Assembly (NCBI RefSeq): GCF_002846495.1 | Contig: NZ_PJNE01000001.1 | Coordinates: 868,001-932,000, forward strand | DNA from: Phycicoccus duodecadis | GTDB taxonomy: Bacteria; Actinomycetota; Actinomycetes; Actinomycetales; Dermatophilaceae | Length of the DNA: 64,000 nt | Direction of reading: 5' to 3' | Shown: piece by piece, positions 23,035 to 32,027 of the stretch | Layout of the letters: every line of letters starts with the position of its first letter | Numbering within the stretch: position 1 is the stretch's first letter | The notes under the pieces: generated by a model | What the model saw: the letters and a program-made list of their open reading frames with translations, nothing else | Database searches by the model: none | Told to the model about the DNA's origin: nothing | Position numbers and translations under genes: made by a program

Positions 23035-24021
23035 TCAGAACAGGGCGCTCATGAGGGCGGTGCGGCCCCGGCGGACCCGCTCGTCGTCGTTGCCGACGAC
23101 CGAGAAGAGCTCGATGAGGTGGGTGCGCGCCCGGTCACGGTCGTCGTCGGTGGTGGTGCGCACGAGGTCGACGAGCCGGCTGAAGGCGTCCTCGACGTGG
23201 CCGCCCAGGACGTCGAGGTCGGCCACGACGAGGGCGGCGTCGACGTCGGTGGGGTCGGCGGCCGCGGCGGCCCGCGCGGCGGCGAGGTCGACGCCGGTGG
23301 TGCGCTCCATGAGCCGCACCTGGGCGAGCCCGAGCCGGGCGTCCTCGTCCTTGGGGTTCTCGGCCAGTGCCTGCTCGTAGGCGGCGGTGGCGGCGGCCAG
23401 GTCGCCGCGCTCGATGGCGTCGTAGGCGGCCTGGTGCAGTGGCGGCACCGCGTCGTCGTCGGGGGCACCGGCGACCGGGCCGAGGTCGACGCGGCCGGTG
23501 ATGCCGTTCTGCACCGCGGCCTGGAGCAGCTGCTCGACGGCCTGGGCCACCTGCGTGTCGTCGGCGAGGCCCGGGAAGAGCGGCACCGGCTGGCCCTGGA
23601 GCAGCCCGAACGTGGCCGGGACGGTGGCCTGGCCGAACGCCTCCTGGAGCACCGGGGAGAAGATCCGAAGCAGCTCGGGGTGGCCGGTGAGGTCGGCGGT
23701 CAGCACGACGACCCGGCCGTCCTGCGCCGCCGCCACGCGGGCGACGGTGTCGACCAGGTCGCGCGTCTGCGGGTGCCCCGACGACCAGAGGACGAGGAGC
23801 CCGGCCACCTGCACGGTGCGGGTCAGCGCCTGCTGGAGGTTCTCGGGGGTCACCTCGACGACGAGACCCTCGGGGATGGCGGGCGCCCCGGAGCCGGTGC
23901 CACCGGCGGGGACGGGCCCGCCGGCGGCGGACCGGCCACCCGGGGCACCGGCGGCCGCGGCGGCCGCCTTCGACAGGTCGACGGCACCGCGGGTGCCGAG
24001 GGGGTCAGGCGTCTGCGTCAT
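23035..24021 (-). CDS. Thioredoxin-fold/TPR co-chaperone (CnoX/YbbN-like)
   Basis: 328-residue protein with a low-complexity N-terminus, a thioredoxin fold (about residues 55-170) and C-terminal TPR-like helices (AIERGDLAAATAAYEQALAENP). The CxxC site is replaced by SSGHPQ, so there is no disulfide redox activity, as in many holdase-type CnoX proteins. It probably protects unfolded proteins under oxidative stress and hands them to chaperones. The ATG with GGGGGAG 9 bases upstream was preferred to an ATG 18 bases earlier. Followed 2 bases later by the esterase gene. Confidence 0.85.
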   Translation of the reverse strand: MTQTPDPLGTRGAVDLSKAAAAAAGAPGGRSAAGGPVPAGGTGSGAPAIPEGLVVEVTPENLQQALTRTVQVAGLLVLWSSGHPQTRDLVDTVARVAAAQDGRVVVLTADLTGHPELLRIFSPVLQEAFGQATVPATFGLLQGQPVPLFPGLADDTQVAQAVEQLLQAAVQNGITGRVDLGPVAGAPDDDAVPPLHQAAYDAIERGDLAAATAAYEQALAENPKDEDARLGLAQVRLMERTTGVDLAAARAAAAADPTDVDAALVVADLDVLGGHVEDAFSRLVDLVRTTTDDDRDRARTHLIELFSVVGNDDERVRRGRTALMSALF

Positions 24022-24076
24022 GCTCGGATTCTCCCCCATCGGGACACGGTGTTCGGGGCGGGGTGCAGCGGCCCGG

Positions 24077-25099
24077 TCACCGGCCGGTGCCGCTGACGAG
24101 GATCTCGCTCGCGCCGATGGCCGTGACATCACCCTCGGTGGGGACGATGAGCACGACCGGCTCGAGGCTCTTGAGGCTGACCGACGTCGTCACCTTGGTC
24201 TTGCCGACGAGCTCGGCGTAGCGCCGGGGCAGCACCAGCTCCTTGGCCCCCGCCCGGACCGCGATGGTGTCGGTGCGCTGCAGCAGCCCGAAGGCGACGA
24301 CCCCGCCGTCGGCGAGCCGGAAGGCCACGGTGCCCTTGGGGATGGCGACGTGCCGCTGGCGCAGCGAGGCCAGCGTGCCGAGGGCCTTGCTCTGCCGGGC
24401 CGCCGAGGCCGCCAGGGCCGCACCGAACGCGTCGTCGACCGAGACGGAGGCGGGGGGCTTGCTCGGGGCGGGCCGGGCCAGTGCCGCCGCGTAGGCGGCG
24501 AGCGCCTTCTCGGGCGAGAGCACCAGCCCGGTGCCGTCGGACGCCTCGACGAACGGCGCACCGGCCTGCTCCGAGCCGAGCGCGGGCAGCTCGGCCCCCC
24601 CGAACATGCCGACCGAGGACGCGATGCGGAAGGGGTCGGTGGGCGTGAGCGAGACCATCACGTGCAGGACCTGGGTCGAGGTCGTCGGGTCGAGCGTCGT
24701 CGCCAGGATGGCGCGCGGCCAGCCCCGGCCCCGCGACTGCGCCAGCACGGTGGGCTCGGGCGCCTTGCTGAGCTCGGCGGTGGTGGCGACCGCCTGCCCG
24801 CGGGCGGCGACGGCGTTGGCCAGCAGCAGGGCGTCGCCGCGGAGCACGGCGGCCCGGGCGGTGTCGCCCTTCGCGCCGGGGACCCCGGCGACGGCCCGCT
24901 CGGCGGCGAGCAGGCGGGCGGCGATGCCGGTGGCGCCCTCGGCGTCCAGCGGGGCGGCGGCCGACGCCTCGGCCGGGGCGGGGTGCAGGCCCACCAGGGC
25001 GTCGGTGGCACCGCAGCCGGCGGTGGCCAGCGCGAGGGCTCCGGCGACGGCGGCGACGACGGTGCGACGGGCGGTGTGGCGCGGGGTGGGGCGGCTCAT
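24077..25099 (-). CDS. Putative lipoprotein, function unknown
   Basis: 340-residue protein with an N-terminal Arg-rich stretch, a hydrophobic segment and a lipobox-like ATAGC, so it is probably a lipid-anchored exported protein. The mature part is Ala-rich, mostly helical, and shows no recognised enzyme motif. The ATG overlaps the stop of the upstream membrane protein gene (ATGA), which fixes the start and shows coupling. The two proteins probably act together at the outer face of the membrane. Family unknown to me. Confidence 0.7.
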   Translation of the reverse strand: MSRPTPRHTARRTVVAAVAGALALATAGCGATDALVGLHPAPAEASAAAPLDAEGATGIAARLLAAERAVAGVPGAKGDTARAAVLRGDALLLANAVAARGQAVATTAELSKAPEPTVLAQSRGRGWPRAILATTLDPTTSTQVLHVMVSLTPTDPFRIASSVGMFGGAELPALGSEQAGAPFVEASDGTGLVLSPEKALAAYAAALARPAPSKPPASVSVDDAFGAALAASAARQSKALGTLASLRQRHVAIPKGTVAFRLADGGVVAFGLLQRTDTIAVRAGAKELVLPRRYAELVGKTKVTTSVSLKSLEPVVLIVPTEGDVTAIGASEILVSGTGR

Positions 25100-25731
25100 C
25101 GGCTGACCTCCTGGGGGTCGGTCACGGGGGCAGCGGCGCTGCGGCGGCGGGGCCAGAGCGCGACCACCCCGGCGACGAGCAGGAAGAGCCCGACCAGCGC
25201 CGCCACGACGGCCTCCACGAACCAGCGCTTGTCGGTGACGGTGAGGGTGAGGGTGCTCAGCCGGCCGCCCTCGGCCGCCACGACGAGCGACTCCGGGGCC
25301 TGCGCCTGCCGGACGGTCAGCGACACCCTGCCGGGGCCGTCGACCTGCTGGCGCCACAGGTCGGCGGTGCCGAGCCCCCGGGCCTCCCCCGTCCCCCGCG
25401 AGACGCTGCGCAGCGTCCAGTCCCGGACGTCGACCCCGGTGACCTCCACGTGCTGGGCGCCGCCGATGACGGCCGTGGCGTCGGAGGGGTTGGCCCGCGC
25501 CATCCGGACCCGGCCCGAGCCCGCCGCGGTGGCGGAGACCGTGACGTCGGCGTCCACCCGGTTGAGCACCTCCGGGCTGACCAGCACCGGGCGACCCGCC
25601 GGCGGGTGCAGGGTGAACTGCGCCGTCCCGGAGCCCCCCAGGTGGGTCGCGAACCACACCCCCACGACGGTGAGGGCGAGGCCCGCCAGGGCGAGCAGCG
25701 CGCCGACGGCGCGCGTGACGATCGTGACCAT
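25096..25731 (-). CDS. Bitopic membrane protein paired with a lipoprotein, function unknown
   Basis: 211-residue protein with an N-terminal membrane segment (about residues 6-28), an extracytoplasmic beta-rich domain, and a second membrane segment (about 172-193) followed by a short basic cytoplasmic tail. No catalytic motif is recognised. GAAGGA precedes the ATG by 10 bases. It is the first gene of a two-gene unit with the lipoprotein. Unknown function; the arrangement suggests a cell-envelope complex. Confidence 0.7.
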   Translation of the reverse strand: MVTIVTRAVGALLALAGLALTVVGVWFATHLGGSGTAQFTLHPPAGRPVLVSPEVLNRVDADVTVSATAAGSGRVRMARANPSDATAVIGGAQHVEVTGVDVRDWTLRSVSRGTGEARGLGTADLWRQQVDGPGRVSLTVRQAQAPESLVVAAEGGRLSTLTLTVTDKRWFVEAVVAALVGLFLLVAGVVALWPRRRSAAAPVTDPQEVSR

Positions 25732-25755
25732 GGGGTCGGGGTCCTTCGGGTTCAG

Positions 25756-25783
25756 CGTGTCCGGAGCGGCTCCGCCGGACACG
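25756..25783. terminator. Hairpin downstream of marR
   Basis: Arms 25756-25764 and 25775-25783 are perfect 9-bp complements with a 10-base loop. It lies 54 bases after the marR stop and 25 bases before the membrane-protein start, so it could terminate marR transcription. No T-tract; moderate support. Confidence 0.45.
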
Positions 25784-25837
25784 TCTCGTGCCCTCCACCA
25801 TGACAAACGGCGGACGGGCTCGACAAATCCCCGCCCG

Positions 25838-26353
25838 TCAGGGCGTGAAGTCGCGAGCCCCCACCCGTACCTCGCGCAACACCGCGAACAGCGTGTCGTG
25901 CTGGTCGGCGTCGAGCATCCCCAGGCCGAAGTCGGCCTCCTCGAGGTCGACGGTCACGGCCTCCATCGCCGCGACCCCGGCCGCGGTGATGACCGCGAAC
26001 GCCCCCCGGCGGTCGGTGGGGTTCGGGACCCGCTCGACGAACCCCTGCGCCACGAGGCGCTGCACGATGTTGGTGGCGCTCGTGGGATGCACCATGAGCC
26101 GCTCGCCGATGCGCGACATCGACAGGCGCTGGTCACGGCTGAACGCCAGCAGGACCAGCGCCTCGTAACGGGCGAAGGTCAGCCCGTGCCGCCCGGCGAT
26201 GGCGTCGAAGCGGGCCAGGAGGAGCTGCTGCACCCGCATCACCGAGGTGGCGGTGGCCATCGAGGTGGCGTGTGCGTCCGTGCCCCACCGCTGGACCCAC
26301 AGCTCGCGCGCCCGCTCGATGGGGTCGAAGGGCAGGCGTACCGGCTCGCTCAC
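25838..26353 (-). CDS. MarR family transcriptional regulator
   Basis: 171-residue winged-helix regulator: dimerisation helices at both ends, the recognition helix region HPTSATNIVQRLVAQGFVER, and the wing with the MarR signature NPTDRRGAFAVITAAG. The GTG start is supported by TAGCGT 7 bases upstream (leaderless). It is divergent from the beta-phosphoglucomutase/GH65 operon with only 72 bases between, so it may regulate that operon and itself. The ligand is unknown. Confidence 0.9.
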   Translation of the reverse strand: MSEPVRLPFDPIERARELWVQRWGTDAHATSMATATSVMRVQQLLLARFDAIAGRHGLTFARYEALVLLAFSRDQRLSMSRIGERLMVHPTSATNIVQRLVAQGFVERVPNPTDRRGAFAVITAAGVAAMEAVTVDLEEADFGLGMLDADQHDTLFAVLREVRVGARDFTP

Positions 26354-26425
26354 GGTCAGCACGCTAACGCGCCCGGGAGCGGGACCGATTGTGTGTCCGG
26401 GCCCGCGGTCCCTAGCGTGGGGCCG
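26354..26425. promoter_or_regulatory. Divergent leaderless promoters of marR and pgmB
   Basis: Two TAGCGT -10 boxes point away from each other: 26361-26366 (minus) 7 bases before the marR GTG, and 26413-26418 (plus) 7 bases before the pgmB GTG. The plus-strand promoter also has TTGTGT (26389-26394) at an 18-base spacing. A 7-bp inverted repeat GGGACCG...CGGTCCC (26381-26387, 26406-26412) brackets the -35 of pgmB and could be part of an operator. Confidence 0.55.
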
Positions 26426-27181
26426 GTGAACGGCTCGAGAACAGTGGCCTGGCGCGACTACGCCGCCGTGCTCTTCGACCTCGACGGGGTCCTGACGCCC
26501 ACCGCCGAGGTGCACATGGCGGCGTGGTCCGAGATGTTCAACGCCTTCCTCCGGGGCCTCGCGCCGGGACACCCCGCGGCGGATGGCGCCGACACCGCGC
26601 CGTACACCGAGGCCGACTACTACGCCCACGTCGACGGCAAGCCCCGCTACGACGGCGTCGCCGACCTGCTCGGCGCCCGCGGCATCGACCTGCCCCGCGG
26701 CGAGCCCGGTGACGCCCCCGAGGCGGAGACGGTGTGCGGCCTGGGCAACCGCAAGAACGACGCCTTCACCGCCGTGCTCGAGCGCGACGGCGTGCGCCCG
26801 TACCCCGGCTCGCTCGCGCTGCTCGACCACCTGCGCGACCTCGGCGTCCCGCTGGCCGTCGTCTCCTCCTCGGCCAACGCCCCCGCCGTCCTGGCCGCCG
26901 CCGGGCTGGCCGACCGCTTCGTCACCGTGGTCGACGGCCGGGTCGCCGGAGCGCTCGGGTTGCCCGGCAAGCCCGCCCCCGACACCTTCCTCGAGGCCGC
27001 GCGCACGTGTGGCGCCGCCCCTGGGGCCGCCGTGGTCGTCGAGGACGCCGTCTCGGGGGTGCGGGCGGGCGCCGCGGGCGGCTTCGGGCTCGTCGTCGGG
27101 GTCGACCGCGGCGCGGGCGAGGACGCGCTGCGCTCGGCCGGCGCGCATCTGGTCGTGACCGACCTCCGGGAGCTCGCGTGA
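26426..27181 (+). CDS. pgmB: HAD hydrolase, probable beta-phosphoglucomutase
   Basis: 251-residue HAD-superfamily protein. Motif I is LFDLDGVLTPT with nucleophile Asp and the following acid/base Asp; motif II is VVSSSAN; motif III is the Lys in LPGKPAPDTF; motif IV is VVEDAVSGVRAG. A four-helix cap follows motif I. This pattern fits beta-phosphoglucomutase, which turns beta-glucose 1-phosphate into glucose 6-phosphate. The stop overlaps the start of a GH65 phosphorylase that would make exactly that substrate, which strongly supports the assignment. Leaderless promoter upstream. Confidence 0.85.
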   Translation: MNGSRTVAWRDYAAVLFDLDGVLTPTAEVHMAAWSEMFNAFLRGLAPGHPAADGADTAPYTEADYYAHVDGKPRYDGVADLLGARGIDLPRGEPGDAPEAETVCGLGNRKNDAFTAVLERDGVRPYPGSLALLDHLRDLGVPLAVVSSSANAPAVLAAAGLADRFVTVVDGRVAGALGLPGKPAPDTFLEAARTCGAAPGAAVVVEDAVSGVRAGAAGGFGLVVGVDRGAGEDALRSAGAHLVVTDLRELA

Positions 27182-29709
27182 GGACGGGCCGGGTGGGGGC
27201 CGACCCCCTCGACCGCACCCGTTTCCCCGCCGACCCTTGGCGCCTGGTCGAGACCGCGCCCGACCTCGCCGACCTCGGGCTGACCGAGACGCTGTTCGCG
27301 GTGGCCAACGGCTACATCGGGCTGCGGGCCAACCCCGAGGAGGGGCGCGAGGCCCACGAGCACGGCACCTTCGTCAACGGCTTCCACGAGACCTGGCCCA
27401 TCCGGCACGCCGAGGCGGCCTACGGCTTCGCCCGGACCGGTCAGACCGTGGTCCCCGTCCCCGACGCCAAGCTGATGAAGCTGTACGTCGACGACGAGCC
27501 CCTCGTCCTCGGGATGGCCGACCTGGAGGAGTACGAGCGCAGCCTCGACCTGCGCGACGGGGTGCTGCGCCGCTCGCTGGTGTGGCGCACGCCGTCGGGC
27601 AAGCGGGTGCGGGTCGACTCCACCCGGATGGTGTCGATGACCGAGCGGCACCTCGTGGTGCTCACCCTCGAGGTCACCATGCTCGCGGGCGACGCCCCCG
27701 TCGTCGTCTCCAGCCAGCTGCTGAACCGGCTCGACGGCGAGGACGAGTACCACGCTCCGGCTCGCGGGATGGTCGACCCGCGCAAGGCGGGCTCGTTCGA
27801 GGGCCGGGTGCTGCTCCCCCGGCTGCACGGCGCCACCGAGCACCGGCTCATGCTCGGCCACCGCTGCCGTGGCTCGGGGATGACCGTCGCGGTCATGGCC
27901 GACCACACCGTGCGCTGCACCGACTCCTACGAGGTCGTCACCCGTGCCGAGGACGACCTGGCCAAGGCCACCTTCCGGGTCGAGGCCCGCGAGGGACACA
28001 CCCTGCGCGTCGAGAAGCTCGTGGCGTACCACACCTCCCGCAGCCTGCCCGTGCGCGAGCTGGCCGACCGCTGCGAACGCACCCTCGACCGCTGCGGCAC
28101 CCACGGCGTCGACGACCACCACGCCCAGCAGCGCGAGTGGTTCGACCGGTTCTGGGAGTGCGCCGACATCGAGATCGGCACCGGCGCCCCGCAGGCCGAG
28201 GCCCTCCAGCAGGCGGTGCGCTACAACCTCTTCTCGCTGGCGCAGGCCGCGGGCCGGGCCGACCAGCACGGCGTGGCCGCCAAGGGCGTCACCGGCTCGG
28301 GGTACGAGGGCCACTACTTCTGGGACAGCGAGGTCTACGTCGCCCCGTTCCTCACCTACACCCGCCCGGAGCTGGCCCGGAACCTGCTGACCTTCCGCAG
28401 CCGGATGCTGCCGGCGGCCCGCGAGCGCGCCCGCGAGATGTCGCAGCCCGGTGCTCTGTTCCCGTGGCGCACGATCAACGGCGAGGAGGCCTCGGCCTAC
28501 TACGCGGCCGGCACCGCGCAGGTGCACATCGACGCCGACGTCGCCCACGCCCTGGCGCAGTACGTGGCGGCCACCGACGACGTCGGCTTCCTGGTGCGCG
28601 ACGGGGTGGCCATCCTGGTCGAGACCGCCCGGATGTACGCGGCGCTGGGCTTCTGGCGCAGCAACGGCGTCCCGAGCTTCCACATCCACGGCGTCACCGG
28701 GCCCGACGAGTACACGACGGTCGTCAACAACAACCTGTTCACCAACGTGATGGCGCGCGCCAACCTCGAACAGGCGGTGCGGGCCGTGGAGCGGGTGCGG
28801 GCCGAGCACCCGCGGGAGTGGGAGCGGCTGAACCGTCGTCTGCAGGTGCGCGACGAGGAGCTGGCCGAGTGGCGGGCCTGCGCCGACGGCATGCACATCC
28901 CCTTCGACGAGGGCCTGGGCATCCACCCGCAGGACGACTTCTTCCTCGACCGCGAGGTGTGGGACCTCAGCCGCACCCCGGCCGACGTCCGGCCGCTGCT
29001 GCTGCACTACCACCCCCTCGTCATCTACCGCTTCCAGGTGCTCAAGCAGGCCGACGTCGTCCTGGCGCTCTACCTGCAGGGCGACCGGTTCACCGCCGAA
29101 CAGAAGCGCGCCGACTTCGAGTACTACGACCCGATCACCACCGGCGACTCCACGCTCTCGGCCGTCGTCCAGTCGGTGGTGGCGGCCGAGGTCGGCTACC
29201 ACGAGGCTGCTTACGAGTACTTCTGCCGGGCGCTCTACGTCGACCTCGCGGACCTGCACGACAACACCGTCGACGGGCTGCACATCGCCTCGGCCGGCGG
29301 GGTGTGGGCCACCCTCGTCGGCGGCTTCGGCGGGATGCGCGACCACGGCGGCCTGCTGCGCTTCGACCCCCGGCTGCCCGAGGGCTGGGGCTCGCTGACC
29401 TTCCGGCTCGCGTGGCGGGGCTCGCGGCTGCGGGTGCAGCTGAGCGAGCACGAGGTCGCGTTCACCGTCGAGGACGGTGCGGCGCCGGTGCCGGTCGAGG
29501 TCCGCGGCGAACGGCACGAGGTCGCTCCCGGCACCCCGGTGGTCGTCGCGCTCGACGGGCACGGCGCGCGGCGCGGCGGCCTCCTGGGTCGGCGCCCGCA
29601 GCTGGGCGGCACCCGGGCGGACGGCAGCCGCATCACGGCCGGCGTCCCCGACCCGATCCCCTTCGAGGACGTCGAGCCGTTCGACGGCATGGTCACCGAC
29701 GCGCGCTGA
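27178..29709 (+). CDS. GH65 disaccharide phosphorylase (trehalose/maltose/kojibiose type)
   Basis: 843-residue inverting phosphorylase. It has an N-terminal beta-sandwich (about 1-320), an (alpha/alpha)6 barrel and a C-terminal sheet. The general acid is E511 in VTGPDEYTTVVNNN and the phosphate site is TTGDSTLSA. YEGHYFWDSEVYV is a typical substrate loop. It splits an alpha-linked glucose disaccharide with phosphate into glucose and beta-glucose 1-phosphate. Sequence alone does not tell trehalose from maltose or kojibiose; trehalose is attractive because TreS is nearby. GTG start overlaps the pgmB stop. The last 17 bp overlap the convergent meaB. Confidence 0.9.
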   Translation: MRTGRVGADPLDRTRFPADPWRLVETAPDLADLGLTETLFAVANGYIGLRANPEEGREAHEHGTFVNGFHETWPIRHAEAAYGFARTGQTVVPVPDAKLMKLYVDDEPLVLGMADLEEYERSLDLRDGVLRRSLVWRTPSGKRVRVDSTRMVSMTERHLVVLTLEVTMLAGDAPVVVSSQLLNRLDGEDEYHAPARGMVDPRKAGSFEGRVLLPRLHGATEHRLMLGHRCRGSGMTVAVMADHTVRCTDSYEVVTRAEDDLAKATFRVEAREGHTLRVEKLVAYHTSRSLPVRELADRCERTLDRCGTHGVDDHHAQQREWFDRFWECADIEIGTGAPQAEALQQAVRYNLFSLAQAAGRADQHGVAAKGVTGSGYEGHYFWDSEVYVAPFLTYTRPELARNLLTFRSRMLPAARERAREMSQPGALFPWRTINGEEASAYYAAGTAQVHIDADVAHALAQYVAATDDVGFLVRDGVAILVETARMYAALGFWRSNGVPSFHIHGVTGPDEYTTVVNNNLFTNVMARANLEQAVRAVERVRAEHPREWERLNRRLQVRDEELAEWRACADGMHIPFDEGLGIHPQDDFFLDREVWDLSRTPADVRPLLLHYHPLVIYRFQVLKQADVVLALYLQGDRFTAEQKRADFEYYDPITTGDSTLSAVVQSVVAAEVGYHEAAYEYFCRALYVDLADLHDNTVDGLHIASAGGVWATLVGGFGGMRDHGGLLRFDPRLPEGWGSLTFRLAWRGSRLRVQLSEHEVAFTVEDGAAPVPVEVRGERHEVAPGTPVVVALDGHGARRGGLLGRRPQLGGTRADGSRITAGVPDPIPFEDVEPFDGMVTDAR

Positions 29710-30745
29710 GCCCCTCGCCGGGCGGGCCGGGACCGAGCGCGGCGACCAGCCGCTCGGCGGCGGTGTGCGGGTCGAGCGCCCCGGCCGCCACTGCGGCCGC
29801 GAGCCGGTTGAGCCGGTCACCGGCCCCGACGCCGCCGATCCGGGCGCGGACGGCGTCCAGGGCCAGGGCCTCGACCTCACGGGCGGCCCGGTGCCGGCGG
29901 CGCGCGAGGAGGCCGGCCGGCCCCAGGGCGTCACGGTGCGCGGCGACCGCCGCGACGAGTGCGTCGACGCCCTCGCCGGTCGTGGCCACGGTGCGCAGGA
30001 CCGGGGTGCGCCACTCGCCCTCGGCCCGGGCACCGAGGGCGAGGGCGCCGCGCAGGTCGCGCACGGTGCGGTCGGCACCCGGGCGGTCGGCCTGGTTGAC
30101 GACCAGCACGTCGGCGACCTCGAGGATGCCCGCCTTGGCCGCCTGGACGCCGTCGCCCATGCCGGGGGCGACGAGCACGACGGTGGTGTCGGCGGTGCCG
30201 GCCACCTCGACCTCGCTCTGGCCGACCCCGACGGTCTCGAGCAGGACGACGTCGAACCCCGCGGCGTCGAGCACCCGCGCCGCGTGGGGGGCGGCCCACG
30301 ACAGCCCGCCGAGGTGCCCGCGCGAGGCCATCGAGCGGATGAACACCCCACGGTCCGACGCGTGCTCGCCCATCCGGACCCGGTCGCCGAGCAGCGCCCC
30401 ACCCGAGAACGGCGAGGTGGGGTCGACCGCCAGCACCGCCACGGTCAGCCCCTGGCGCCGGTACGCCGAGATGACCGCGCTGGTGGTGGTCGACTTGCCC
30501 ACGCCCGGCGGCCCGGTGAGCCCCACGACGTGGGCGCGCCCGGTGTGTGGCGCCAGGGCCGCCATCACCTCGCGCAGGGCCGGGTGGGCGTCCTCGACGA
30601 GCGAGAGTGCCCGCGCGACGGCGCGCGGGTGCGCCTCCCGGGCCGCGGCGACGAGGGAGGGGACGTCGACCTCGCGCCGCCCGGCCAGCGGGTCAGCCCC
30701 GGGCCGGGACCCGCAGGACGAGCGCGTCGCCCTGGCCGCCGCCAC
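29693..30745 (-). CDS. meaB: MeaB-type GTPase chaperone of a B12-dependent acyl-CoA mutase
   Basis: G3E-family P-loop GTPase that loads and protects adenosylcobalamin in methylmalonyl- or ethylmalonyl-CoA mutase. Walker A is [16 protein letters not shown], switch regions [15 protein letters not shown] and ETVGVGQSE, and base recognition NQADRP. The start is uncertain: the domain begins near [12 protein letters not shown], where no ATG or GTG exists. The GTG chosen overlaps the upstream thiolase by 53 bases; another GTG lies 30 bases earlier. Expected length is about 320-330 residues against 350 here. Likely partner is the MeaA mutase at 48.7-50.8 kb. Confidence 0.9.
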   Translation of the reverse strand: MAAARATRSSCGSRPGADPLAGRREVDVPSLVAAAREAHPRAVARALSLVEDAHPALREVMAALAPHTGRAHVVGLTGPPGVGKSTTTSAVISAYRRQGLTVAVLAVDPTSPFSGGALLGDRVRMGEHASDRGVFIRSMASRGHLGGLSWAAPHAARVLDAAGFDVVLLETVGVGQSEVEVAGTADTTVVLVAPGMGDGVQAAKAGILEVADVLVVNQADRPGADRTVRDLRGALALGARAEGEWRTPVLRTVATTGEGVDALVAAVAAHRDALGPAGLLARRRHRAAREVEALALDAVRARIGGVGAGDRLNRLAAAVAAGALDPHTAAERLVAALGPGPPGEGLSARR

Positions 30746-31892
30746 CGCAGAGGGCGGCCGCGCCGACGCCGCCACCGCGGCGCTGCAGCTCGAGGGCCAG
30801 GTGCAGGGCGATGCGGGCCCCGGACATCCCGATGGGGTGGCCGAGGGCGATCGCACCGCCGTTGACGTTGACCTTCTCAGGGTCGATGCCGAGCTCCTGG
30901 GTGGAGGCGAGCCCGACGGCCGCGAAGGCCTCGTTGATCTCGACCAGGTCGAGGTCGGTGGGCGAGATGCCGTCGCGGGCACAGGCCTTGGCGATGGCGC
31001 GGGCGGGCTGGCTCTGGAGGGTGGAGTCCGGGCCGGCCACCACGCCGTGGGCGCCGATCTCGGCCAGCCAGGAGAGCCCGAGCGCCTCGGCCCGGGACCT
31101 CTTCATGACGACGACCGCGCAGGCGCCGTCGGAGATCTGCGAGGCCGAGCCGGCCGTGATGGTGCCGTCCTTGCGGAACGCCGGCCGCAGCCCCGAGAGC
31201 GACTCGGCGGTGGTGTCGGGCCGGATGCCCTCGTCGGTGCGGAACTCGAGGGGCTCGCCCTTGCGCTGCGGGATGCTGACCGTGACGACCTCGTCGTCGA
31301 AGTACCCGTCCTTCCAGGCGCGCGCGGCGAGCTGGTGGCTGCGCGCCGAGAAGGCGTCCTGCTGCTCACGGGTGAACGCCACGCCGCCGGTGTTGGCCGC
31401 CTCGGTGAGCAGGCCCATCGCCTGGTCGGTGAACGCGTCCCAGAGTCCGTCCTGGGCCATGTGGTCCTTGAGCGTGACGTCGCCGTACTTGAACCCGTCG
31501 CGGCTCTTCTCGAGCAGGTGCGGGGCGTTGGTCATCGACTCCTGGCCGCCGGCGACGACGACCTCGAACTCGCCGGCGCGGATGAGCTGGTCGGCCAGGG
31601 CGATGGCGTCGAGCCCGGAGAGGCAGACCTTGTTGATGGTCAGCGCGGGCACGTCCATCGGGATGCCGCCCTTGGTGGCCGCCTGGCGCGCCGGGATCTG
31701 GCCCTCGCCGGCGGTGAGCACCTGGCCCATGATCACGTAGTCGACGTCGGCCGGGGCCACGCCCGCCTTCTCGAGAGCACCCTTGATGGCGAACCCGCCG
31801 AGGTCGGAGCCGCTGAAGCCCTTGAGCGAGCCGCTCATCCGCCCCATGGGGGTGCGGGCGCCGGCGACGATGACGGTCGGGTCGGTGGTCAT
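30693..31892 (-). CDS. Acetyl-CoA C-acetyltransferase (thiolase)
   Basis: 399-residue thiolase II. The acyl-carrying Cys is C90 in [10 protein letters not shown]; the other active-site segments are [15 protein letters not shown] with His, and CGGGGQGDA with the second Cys. It condenses two acetyl-CoA to acetoacetyl-CoA or runs in reverse. GGAAGG sits 7 bases before the ATG. It is divergent from methylmalonyl-CoA epimerase and directly upstream of meaB, which together suggest a role in acetyl-CoA assimilation through C4-C5 acyl-CoA intermediates. Confidence 0.93.
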   Translation of the reverse strand: MTTDPTVIVAGARTPMGRMSGSLKGFSGSDLGGFAIKGALEKAGVAPADVDYVIMGQVLTAGEGQIPARQAATKGGIPMDVPALTINKVCLSGLDAIALADQLIRAGEFEVVVAGGQESMTNAPHLLEKSRDGFKYGDVTLKDHMAQDGLWDAFTDQAMGLLTEAANTGGVAFTREQQDAFSARSHQLAARAWKDGYFDDEVVTVSIPQRKGEPLEFRTDEGIRPDTTAESLSGLRPAFRKDGTITAGSASQISDGACAVVVMKRSRAEALGLSWLAEIGAHGVVAGPDSTLQSQPARAIAKACARDGISPTDLDLVEINEAFAAVGLASTQELGIDPEKVNVNGGAIALGHPIGMSGARIALHLALELQRRGGGVGAAALCGGGGQGDALVLRVPARG

Positions 31893-31931
31893 GCGAGGGC
31901 CTTCCGTGGCGGGTCTGGGCGGACCCTGCCG

Positions 31932-31937
31932 ACTCTA
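31932..31937 (-). promoter_or_regulatory. -10 box TAGAGT for the thiolase-meaB operon
   Basis: TAGAGT on the minus strand, 39 bases before the thiolase ATG, in an AT-richer patch of the 135-base divergent region; unlike many neighbours this gene has a leader with a ribosome-binding site. Confidence 0.35.
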
Positions 31938-32015
31938 GCCACCCGGCCCGACGGTGCCATCCCCCGCGGGCGGTGACGCTCACCACCGGCTGGGCCACCG
32001 CCGCCCGGCGGCTCC

Positions 32016-32021
32016 TACGCT
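32016..32021 (+). promoter_or_regulatory. -10 box TACGCT, leaderless promoter of mce
   Basis: TACGCT lies exactly 6 bases before the ATG, placing the transcription start at the start codon. Confidence 0.5.
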
Positions 32022-32027
32022 GGGCGT

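Noticed and set aside
27237..31976. A 1579-residue plus-strand frame spanning the GH65, meaB and thiolase genes
   Set aside because: It runs out of frame or antisense to three well-supported genes and its translation is low-complexity Arg/Ala/Pro.
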